Positions 1 to 64,000 of a DNA stretch of 64,000 nt are shown piece by piece. The notes beneath the pieces are model-generated. The model had not been told where the DNA came from. It did no database searches and saw only the letters and a program-made list of their open reading frames with translations. The number at the start of each line of letters is the position of its first letter. Positions within the stretch are counted from its first letter, which is position 1. A program made the position numbers and the translations under genes. Origin of the DNA: Synchiropus splendidus (taxonomy: Eukaryota > Chordata > Actinopteri > Syngnathiformes > Callionymidae); contig NC_071338.1 in assembly GCF_027744825.2 (NCBI RefSeq), positions 31,769,001-31,833,000 of the forward strand, read 5' to 3'.

Positions 1-175
1 CCTTCATCATGACCTTTTGCCTTCCTCTTCTACATCTTCAACATCCTTGTGTCTCCTCTCCAGGTGTTTAAACCATCTGTCCTTCCTAACCTTGGTCTCC
101 ATTAGTCCTTTCCAGTCACTCCCAATGACAACCTCATCCAAGGAGGGACCAGATCAGGTACCACATGTTCCAGTT
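1..175 (-). mobile_element. possible LINE remnant
   Basis: On the minus strand the sequence is purine-rich and patterned like the degenerate reverse-transcriptase C-terminal region of fish LINEs (repeated GAGAGGAGA, AGACAGATGG-type words), similar in texture to 62700-62960. There is no open frame. Low-confidence call. Confidence 0.3.
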
Positions 176-419
176 GGCGTCTGAATCTCAAACGCACCTA
201 TGTTATATGACTGTCTTTTAAGTTACTGTGCAGTGGTAAAAGATTAAAGCAATATTTTCAAACTGGATATGCAAACTTTCCATCATAACAGAACACACAC
301 TCAATGAAGACCATTTGCCTTTCATGTTGTTTTTAAAAATGGACCTATTGGTCAGATTTAGGGACATTAACCTGCACCGTCTTGTGGGGGAGCATTACAC
401 TCAGGTCAGTGAAAACAAG

Positions 420-510
420 ACGTGATGGGTGGATGAGGTATGATGAAACAGCTTTGCAGGGTTGATGAAACAGTGTCCTACTTTTAATTTTCTGAAAAAA
501 AACAAGTGTC
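420..510. mobile_element. fold-back MITE, fragment
   Basis: Contains the words GTGATGGGTGGATGAGG and TGATGAAACAGTGTCCT, which match the end of the fold-back MITE described for other copies. The internal part is degraded or missing. Confidence 0.45.
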
Positions 511-1414
511 CAGAAGTCAGAATATGACACATTTACATGAGTAGTACTAAAGATAATAATAGAAATAGTCAACAGAAAGGTACCCTCTTTATTTTTTTTT
601 TTTTTCTATCAAGAGGTTCATGAATCCGTCCTCCATCCTCAAAGATGTTCAACGAAAACACATAAAAAGCGCTCTAGTGTCCAGCAGAAACTGGATTTGT
701 TTTTTAATATTTAAGAACCGCGCTGAAAGCTGACGAAGGCAGGTTTTATAATTAAATTACGATGCTCTCTGGAGTGCTGCGTCTTCTAATATTTATCAAC
801 CATTACAATCCTGGTGTACTAGTTGTTTTGCCTTTACCCGCTTTGATTCCAACGGACGTTCAATAAAGGAAAATCAATTTGCTCCCTGATGTTAGTCGAG
901 GGTTGATTTATCTCTCTTCTTCCACACGAGTAAAGACTCTGTACGTCTACTACTAGCACACTTAAACTGGCTGTAAAGCCAGACTTTCACTCACAAAATG
1001 CAAAGGAGGGGAGAGCATAGTATTTCCCGGCTCCAGAAAAAGGAAAAAGACATTCAGGCATTAAATATGCATTGGAGAGCATGTGAATAATTCAGGTGCG
1101 TATGAGTCCACAGCTGACAGAAGTCAGTGAGTGGAGGACCGACAGGGATCCTGGACTTCCAATCAAAGGTTGTTGCGTGTCAGACATGTACAAGGTTCAA
1201 GTATGACAGCTGGAAGGTCTTTTGAAGCGTGTCAGTGACACCTGTTGTTACTTATATTTATGGGGAGGAGAAAACACTCACAGCACCGTTCCAGGTCCTT
1301 GACCGACAATGAGAGCGACAGGAAGTCGGCTATTATCCCTTTACTGACAGAATACAGCGGGAAATAAACTATTCATGTTGGCCTTGTTCAAATGCTACAC
1401 TGTAAAACAGAGTT

Positions 1415-1500
1415 TGCTTCCAACTCAAGGCCCCGGGGGGCAAATACGGCCTTCCGACTCAATTTAGGCGGCCCACGAGAGCTTCCTGTATTATATACAT
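1415..1500. mobile_element. hAT-like repeat fragment
   Basis: The GGCCCCGGGGGGCAAATACG and GGCGGCCCACGAGAGCTTCC words resemble a common fish non-autonomous DNA transposon end (GGCC-rich, followed by GAGAGCTTCC). No terminal repeats could be paired, so the boundaries are approximate. Confidence 0.3.
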
Positions 1501-1829
1501 AATATTCCTATATTGCAACACTTCCTATAAATTGAACAATATTGTCTTTTTTGGGGGAGCTATAAACAGGCCACTCTCACTTTTATTCTGGTTTGATTTT
1601 TAATAGCTGCTTCCTGTTTCCTCTCAGTTCTTCTGTAGACTTGCCTGCAGATGTAGGTGACACCAGCACTCAGTGATGTGTGTCATATTGTTATGGATTT
1701 CTTGTGACACTACGGTCTTTGTTTACAGTTGTTGTTTTTTGCTCCTAATGACTGTATCCATGTTTGTAGTTCTGCAAGTCTGTTCTGAACCGTACTCTTC
1801 AGAGACGCCAAGACTGGACACCAAACAAA

Positions 1830-2050
1830 GAAAGGGCCGCAGTGGGTGCTGGTTTTCATTCCAACCAATCCCAGAGTGTTCATGGTACACATTCAGCATT
1901 TGGTTCGACTCTTAACTGACCAATCCTCACTGAACAGTCGTGCACCTTGGATCATTTGGAATCATCAATTAACCTTGACAGAGCGGTGAGACAGTGGACG
2001 CCCCAACAGGGAAAACCCACCCTAGCGCCAGGAGCCTCTAGCGCCTCCTA
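1830..2050. repeat. dispersed teleost repeat fragment
   Basis: The word GGGCCGCAGTGGGTGCTGGT followed by TTTCATTCCAACCAATC is a signature I recognise from very common fish interspersed repeats. Its class is not certain, and no ORF is present. Confidence 0.4.
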
Positions 2051-2924
2051 GCCTGAAATAAATCCTGTCAATGTAATCCCTGATCTATGAGGTATTTGTG
2101 TGTTTTTTGTTCAACAGAAGACAGCCGTGATTTCTGTTATTTAAATAGTGACGAACACCACACCATAAACTGGTGTTATTTAGAGAAGGTGCTTCAGGCT
2201 GACTTATAAAACCCTGTCATCCTTGCTCTTTACCAAACATCCTTGAGCGACCTCAGTGGAACGGTTTGAAACCAGCACGCACGATTGGGGAATAACAGCC
2301 CAATGCAGCTATCAGGGGACGGCTTTGTTGGTAACCATCTGTTTGGGAGGCCCACGAGTTAGTCATTTACTGAAGTGACCTCTTCAGGGCGAGCAGGGAG
2401 CAGCACAGCCCTCTCAGCCTCACTGGTGTTTTCCAAAGGAGAAGAAATCAATAAGTCGGGCTGAGGGAAGCCGCTGGAGGAGGGCAAAGTCTAAACGGCT
2501 GAGAGGCCTCAGCGTCTGGTTTGGATTCCCACCCTCTTTTTTTTTTGTTTCTTTGTTTTTTTTTTTGTCTTTGGGCAGTGTGGAAAAATGGTGAAGCCAA
2601 AGTCGACATGAAATGTGTCGGGATCCGCCACACTTTCCATCTTCCCAGCTTCTCTTCTATGAGCTTCTTTTACTTTAATCCGGTGACCCACATCAAAGAG
2701 CACACAAGAAACTGAACATCTGAAGTCCAGTATTGCTTTTGCCACCCAAAATTGATCAAATATTTGTGTACCAATGGCCTTGTTTATCGAACATTTATCT
2801 TAAATTTGCAGACCAATTTGAATGTCCAAACACTTTACATTGTGGCACCGACATTGTTTAAAGGCATCATTAGACAGGATCACGTCTTTTGAATGTCATG
2901 TCTGTGTAAGCAGGACTTACACAT

Positions 2925-3035
2925 TGTGATGGGTTCATGTGGATTCTCGAAACAGTGTTCTCATTTTCCCAGCTCAGTAGGTGGCACTCTCAGTTTAAAA
3001 ATGATGTTTCAAAAGAAGAGTGTTGACATTTTAAC
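2925..3035. mobile_element. fold-back MITE, left half
   Basis: Matches the family from the GTGATGGG end through AACAGTGTTCTCATTTT and CTCAGTAGGTGGCACTCTCA to the AAAATGATGTTTCA centre. The right half is lost. Confidence 0.65.
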
Positions 3036-4439
3036 TGTTAATGCAGAAAAAGACATTATCCTTTCACCCTCAGCGACATGGAGCTGTGACAAGAGAACGA
3101 TAGCTTGGAGATGTACATGCTTTGTAGACGGTTATGAAGCGGAGGCAGAGCTTGGAAAGCTTGGTGGCTACAAGACGAGAGAGCTTTGAGCTGATCATTG
3201 TTGTGGCGATGTTTGAAGTGAGAAGGTGAAGAATCTTGTATGAGCTTGGAAATATCCCAACCATTCCATCCTCAACATGTCAATCAAACCGACCTGAGCT
3301 AGTGAACTCGTAGCCCGCAATGTCAGTGATTAGCGGTGTCTTCTAATCGGACTTGAGATGTGATTTTCTGTTTAGATTCTATAGCAAGTCTGCCAGATCA
3401 AGGTTCACCGCTGCTGGCAGACCTTCCAGGTTTATGGATTCAGAGTATTTCAGGGGTGATTTGGAAGCCTGGCACGGCCACTGCCAACTGCTGTGCATCT
3501 ATTGAATGATGAATAAATCTCCGCACTATAAATACTTTCAAGTGGGACCATCAATGAGGCTGTGGAATAGCAGCAGAGACGAAATTCCAATGTCTCGCTC
3601 AATCCATTTCTCCTTCATTGCTCTATTCACATCTTCATATAAGCCTCCTCCATTTCTATTCCGTTTTACCGGCTTATTTGTTTCGAACCCCACATTTCTC
3701 CCCTCCCCTCAGGAGGATTGACATTGCCAGAAATGCAAGGCAGCAAGTGAGCGGAGCCTGACATGGTTACCGCAGAGATTGGAGTCTGGGATTTAGGCTA
3801 CCTCTTTGACCTTCTCTCTGAAGCCAGTTAACCAGCAGGAAGAGATGAAACCAGAACCATTATGCGGTGCTGTCTCCCCGGTGGAAATAGGAGAGGCCGT
3901 GAGCAGACCTTGCTATACACCAGGGGGGTGTTTTCTTTATAGCTTTCCATTAAAGAAGGTGTACATGTCACATCTAAATCCAGAAACACAATTACTGCAG
4001 GTTTTTTCTTTTCTCTTTTGGATTCTCAACCAACAATATATCTGAACCAGGATCAATGAGTTATGAATCTCATATAAAATGTTCAATTAAGAGCATTGTA
4101 TTGAATATTATATTACACTGCCAGCAAATTACAGTTGCTTACAAGTAGATAATTGAGGAGGGGACAAAAATAAAACAGGTTTGGCGAGGAATCAAAGAAG
4201 GCAGGCGATCATCCGCACGAGAGCAGGGACAGGCAAATATAGAACAGGCTGGAAGAAGTCTTATTAGCCTCAGTCTCACGCTTGGCTAGCTTTTGTTTCG
4301 TTCATCTGTTAGTTTGAACGTCTGGGTGTTTATAAGCTGTTTTATGGTGGTGGGGTGAGTCAGGCCTTCCTGTGAGCACCTCGTCTGTTTTGTACCTGCC
4401 CTCTCCAGTCCAGTGTTCCAGTGTTGGTGCCGTCATATC

Positions 4440-4925
4440 TGTCACGTTTTTGTCAAGTCCTCATCAAGCCACTGTCCTCTTGTCAGGTTTAGTCAAATCC
4501 CCACGTCAAGTCAAGAAACTGTTTGGTCGAGTCTTGTGACGTCTAGTCAAACCATTCACACGTCTTGCCTCGTCAAGTAAAGTTTCCACGTCAAGTCAAG
4601 GAACAGTCTGGTTGAATGTAGTGTCATTAAGTCAAGTCTCCGTGTCAAGTCAAGGCAATGTTTGGTTGAGTTCTGTCTCTTCAAGTCCGTCCTGTCCCTC
4701 AATTTAGTCAAGCCTCCATGTCACCCAACAGTCTGGTCGAGTTCCACCTTGCATAGTTAAGTCAATGCGTCGTCTTGCCCAAGTGAGGTCTCCACATTGA
4801 GTCAAGAAACGGTCTGGTCAAGTCCCGCCTCATCTTGTCGAGCCATGTCAAGTCTCTGTGTCAAGTGAAGAAACTGATTGAGTGATCGTCATCTTCTTGT
4901 CTTATCAAATTACATTTGTCAACTA
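4440..4925 (+). repeat. CAAGTC-type minisatellite
   Basis: Degenerate tandem units of roughly 60 bp contain CACGTCAAGTCAAGAAAC, GTCTGGTCGAGTC and TTGTCAAGTC words, repeated about eight times with drift. It has no coding potential and lies in intron 8. Confidence 0.75.
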
Positions 4926-5557
4926 GTCATCTTGCCTTGTCTCGTAAAGGTGACATCTTTTCTACATGCCCCCGGTGGATGTGTTGGCGAAGAGCAATGC
5001 CAACGTAAGGACACATGTGATCGGTGACGGTAACGTCGCTTGAAAGGAACATTTTCGTACATAAAGAGAGCATCAAACTCACTGACTGTATACTGTCTGT
5101 TCACTGAATCTATAGCTAGGCCAGAAGCTTAGCCAACAAAAAAGGACTCCCACTCACTGAGTTGCCTGTAACCTTTAACAAAGTTGAGTGGCAAATAACC
5201 TTTGCAGCAACATCCACGCTGCCCAATCAATTTTTATTTGTTTTCCAAATTATAGCTTTTCTTTCCATGTCAAAGGTTAATGGGCAAAACCTCGGGGTTA
5301 ATGCCACGCAAATACAACTCAGAGCGGCGTTTGCCATTAGTGACGGGTCGGCCTTCTAATTGCACGTTTGGATTCATATTTGCTCTGGAAGGAGTTAAAG
5401 GTGAGGCGGCGGGTCGTGGTGACGGTCACGGGTCACACAGGGGAGCATTAAAACATTACACAGAGTCATTGTAGGGCTGAGTGATGGTGATTAAGTGGTA
5501 AGTGAAAGCTAATAAAACCCCTGCCATGCTGACAGATGCTTTGATTAATCAATACTA

Positions 5558-61307
<55,750 letters not shown>

Positions 61308-61503
61308 GGATGGCAAACCTGTCGACTGATTATTGTCATCTGCTGAAGAAGAAGCTTCCTGGAATCGCAGCTTGTTGAAGCTCAGACTGTTAATCGCTGC
61401 CTGCGAGTGGAGAGCCTGCTTTTAATGACTGAAACTGCACTCCATGAAGAGCTTCTCCTGCACTTGTAATCCAAAAGCCTTTGTCCAGCGAAGGAGAATC
61501 TCT
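61308..61503 (-). promoter_or_regulatory. unc13c: unc13c 5'UTR with acceptor and two uORFs
   Basis: A strong acceptor (long T/C tract then TCTTCCAG, AG at 61505-61504) suggests that the first coding exon begins at 61503, with about 196 nt of leader. Two upstream ATGs lie in it. One opens an 8-codon uORF at 61445-61422 (7 residues plus TAA). The other, at 61339, opens a 16-codon uORF ending at 61292, overlapping the main ATG out of frame. Both have weak Kozak contexts (pyrimidine at -3). Translational damping is a family-independent inference. The upstream non-coding exon was not identified. Confidence 0.6.
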
Positions 61504-61747
61504 CTGGAAGAGAAAAAAAAGGAGAACTTAGGGATTTGTGCAAAACACAGACCATTCAAGTGTTGCGCCACACAACCCTCCAAGCAGTCATGCTTCCACA
61601 AACTGACTCCAAGTCTTGACTTCTTACTTTGAATATCTACTTCGCAGCGATTCAAATAGGTTAGTCATTTTGTGTAGCAGAGTGCGAGGTCCTTATAGCG
61701 AAGGCTGCTCAACCATACTACAGTGAACAGCCTGCAGCCTGCGAGAG

Positions 61748-61775
61748 GTGTGTGTGTGTGTGTGTGTGTGCGTGT
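61748..61775. repeat. TG microsatellite upstream of unc13c
   Basis: About 13 TG units in the unc13c 5' flank, ~440 bp upstream of the start codon. A polymorphic marker candidate. Any regulatory role is unknown. Confidence 0.9.
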
Positions 61776-62699
61776 TCGCTGCAGAAACGACTGAGTCGCA
61801 GAAGTGATGTTTGTTGTCCAGAGGATTTGACAGCTGCTCCACATTAGTTCTGGGGTTTAGCGCGTGATGTGTCTACAGTCTCATGACCACAAAGACAAGC
61901 TCACTTTAAATGAGGTGTGAAACAATACCGCACCTCTTCTGCTTTTGATTGCCAGACTTCAGGAAATAAGGAAAGCAAATGGACGCTGGACTTGGAAGAA
62001 CAAGACGGGGAGTAGATCCAACTGCGTGAGGTGGCTGCAACAAAGTAAAAGTAGTGTACAAAAGCAGTCACTCGCCTTGGCGTCTCCCGCAGGAGCTACT
62101 TATTACCTCCCGAATAAAACTTTCCTCCAGGCCTGACTGCATAAATATTGTATGTGAAAGAAAAGTGGTGCAGGAGAGGTTTTTTTTTTTGTTTTATTAT
62201 ATTTTTAAAAGCCGCACTATGTAGGATTGTGTCATATTTTTTTCTTTGTATTTCGCTGATGGTTACTTTAATATTGTGCTGTCATGAATCAGATCGTATG
62301 GTGGTAAAGCTATTATTATTCCCTGCTTCCCACGTGGCTGTTAAACTGCGCCCCTGCCATTCGCTTTCACCATGGCTGCAGTGAAAGAGTGCAGGAAGAG
62401 GGAACATCACAGTACTGTATTTTCACTATGAGTTCTCCTCCGCCAAAAACTCAAGGGCCAAGGGCCCAACTGGCTCAGTCAGGTCACTTTATGTGTCATA
62501 AGATTTCAAGCATGCTGGCATAAATGGGCAAGCAGAGATTATAGTTGACAGCAGCTACCCCCTGAAATATTGATGCATCATGAAGGAACCTCTGCGAGGA
62601 TGGAAAAATAGTGTCTTTTGTGAGTCAGCTGGTGGTGTGAGAGGAAAAGTCATGAATTATTTCACCATGAGTGAGCTGAATGTGGCCTTCAACAATTAA

Positions 62700-62960
62700 A
62701 AGGACTCAAACAGGTTCCTGTTTTTCACTGCTCAGACAGGGGTTGCCACAGCAAGACAACTTCCTTAGCCTTGCCCTCTCGTAGTCACCATTACTTGCCC
62801 CACCCATCCTCTTCATGTCCAAATCCACATCATCCTTGGACCTTACTGGTCGCTTCTTCCTCTTCATCTCCATGAAGTCCAACCCCGTCTCTCCTCTCCA
62901 CCAAACCATGTGTCCTCCCTAACTTTGCTGCCAAACTTCTCCACATGTCCCTCTGATTCA
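62700..62960 (-). mobile_element. decayed LINE 3' end
   Basis: In minus sense, GAGAGGGCAAGGCTAAGGAA followed by TTGCTGTGGCAACCCCTG recalls the CGCTGTGGCGACCCC 3' end of RTE-type fish LINEs. The ORF here (67 codons) is a remnant. Confidence 0.5.
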
Positions 62961-63073
62961 CTCAGTCCTCCTGATCTTATCCTTTCACCCAGTGACAGCC
63001 ACAGTATCTTCTCCGTTGTCTCCTGAGTTTCTAAAAACAAAAAACTCTTTTATTATTTTATTATTGCCGCACA

Positions 63074-63250
63074 GGGATGTGCTGATGAAGCTTCATGAAA
63101 AAGATGTCCTCTTTTTCAGATAGTAGTCGGTGGTGCTCTGATTGTAAAAATCATGTGGGGTTTCATTGAAATGGTTGTTGAAATGCAAAGTTTTTAGAGA
63201 AGAGAGTGCCATCTAGTGGACTCTGAAAACGAGGACAGTGTTTCATGAAG
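63074..63250. mobile_element. fold-back MITE, full length
   Basis: GATGTGCTGATGAAGCTTCA on the left; TTTCATTGAAATGGTTGTTG in the centre; AGAGTGCCATCTAGTGGACT and GGACAGTGTTTCATGAAG on the right. Confidence 0.75.
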
Positions 63251-64000
63251 TCACTCAAGGTCATCTCCAGGACTTAGATCTGGACTTCTTGGATATCTAT
63301 TTGTTGTTTTGTGGTTTGTGGAGTGAAGGGCGAGACCATGGCAGGGTTTTTTTGTGGACAATTTACTTTGTCGGTGGACTGTGGTTTGGTCAGATTATAC
63401 AGAGCGTCTGTTCGTGTTCTTAAGTTAGAGCGTTTGTGCGGCCCTCCTTCCTCCATGTGGCTTGTGACACCACTGCAGTAGGGTTTAATGGAGAGTGGCT
63501 GAATAGAACATCAGAAGCTCACACAAGCACGTCCCAAATGTTTGGCCTTATTGGCCAAACAGAATTTATGGCCAACAAGGAAATCCTGACATACGGCGCG
63601 AACCCAATTTCAGCCCGAAACCTGGTGACTTATAGGGCGTTTCATCGGCAGGGGGAGAATTAAAGGAATGATTGATGGCGCGACCTGCAGGAGAAGTCAA
63701 TGAAAACCCAGGGGTGAACACTCAGCGCTTCCGCCCGTATACATGTGAAATGAAGTGAGCGGTGGAACCCTTGTTGATGGAGAACGTATTGTGCGAATGT
63801 ACATGACTATTTCCCTTTCATTTCAGCCCTGACGTTTAAATGTCGACTCCATTAAAGCCATTCAGGCACAATAAAGATTCTGAGCGGAGAGCGGAGCTTT
63901 CTAGCCAGTGTATATATATATCACAGCGTTGCGTCTGTCAAATTGCAAAACAGAGAAATTGGCCATTGCTAAATTGGACGAGATCAGGATGTGGTCCAAA

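Larger units (their letters stand above)
61504..64000 (-). other. unc13c 5' flank / upstream intron
   Basis: Probably the first intron or upstream region of unc13c. It includes a TG microsatellite (61748-61775), a decayed LINE 3' end (62700-62960), one fold-back MITE (63074-63250) and a short TA run at 63909-63921. No confident first exon or core promoter could be placed. Confidence 0.5.

Noticed and set aside
5162..5474. Possible C2B exon next to the linker exon
   Set aside because: I searched both strands for C2B motifs (DPYVTVQV, NPVWEE-type). None was present, so the next exon is outside the window.
61308..61316. Extending unc13c to a TTG at 61316
   Set aside because: The frame is open, but the ATG at 61307 has a good context and matches the family N-terminus. 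A TTG start is not expected in a vertebrate nuclear gene.

Overview
The window looks like a piece of a ray-finned (teleost) fish chromosome. Evidence: eukaryotic exon/intron structure, AT-rich intergenic-type DNA, many short fold-back DNA transposons, fragments of fish-type non-LTR retrotransposons, and a vertebrate synaptic gene with kilobase-scale introns. The species cannot be named from the sequence. No prokaryotic operon, CRISPR array, rRNA or tRNA was seen.

One gene accounts for essentially all convincing coding sequence: the 5' (N-terminal) part of unc13c (Munc13-3), a presynaptic vesicle-priming factor, on the minus strand. I resolve eight coding exons: 57176-61307 (ATG at 61307; 1377 codons plus 1 nt), 31635-31657 (23 nt), 30606-30652 (47 nt), 27795-27873 (79 nt), 23201-23206 (a 6-nt microexon), 21618-21689 (72 nt), 8060-8279 (C1 domain) and 5608-5835 (linker and start of C2B). 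The reading frame stays open across all eight: 4807 nt, or 1602 codons plus 1 nt. The rest of C2B, the MUN domain and C2C must lie beyond the left end of the window. A 5'UTR of about 196 nt, with a strong splice acceptor at 61504-61505 and two short upstream ORFs, precedes the start codon.

Right part (61.3-64 kb): 5' flank and probable first non-coding intron, with a TG microsatellite, a decayed LINE end and one fold-back MITE. 57.2-61.3 kb: the giant first coding exon. It holds a coiled coil followed by a domain that resembles LINE-1 ORF1p, a roughly 300-residue Lys/Pro/Glu 8-mer repeat, the conserved Arg-Ser/amphipathic region, and a long acidic region. 31.7-57.2 kb: the 25.5-kb first coding intron, crowded with mobile-element debris. 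5.8-31.6 kb: a run of very small exons separated by 1-13 kb introns, then the C1 exon. 1-5.6 kb: start of the next intron, with a CAAGTC-type minisatellite.

The most interesting items are the LINE-ORF1-like module inside the giant exon, the 8-residue repeat expansion in the same exon, the in-frame 6-nt microexon, a duplicated 89-bp coding-like block whose three differences are all synonymous in one frame, and a dense family of ~180-bp fold-back elements. All identifications are by reading the sequence and recalling protein families; no database search was possible.
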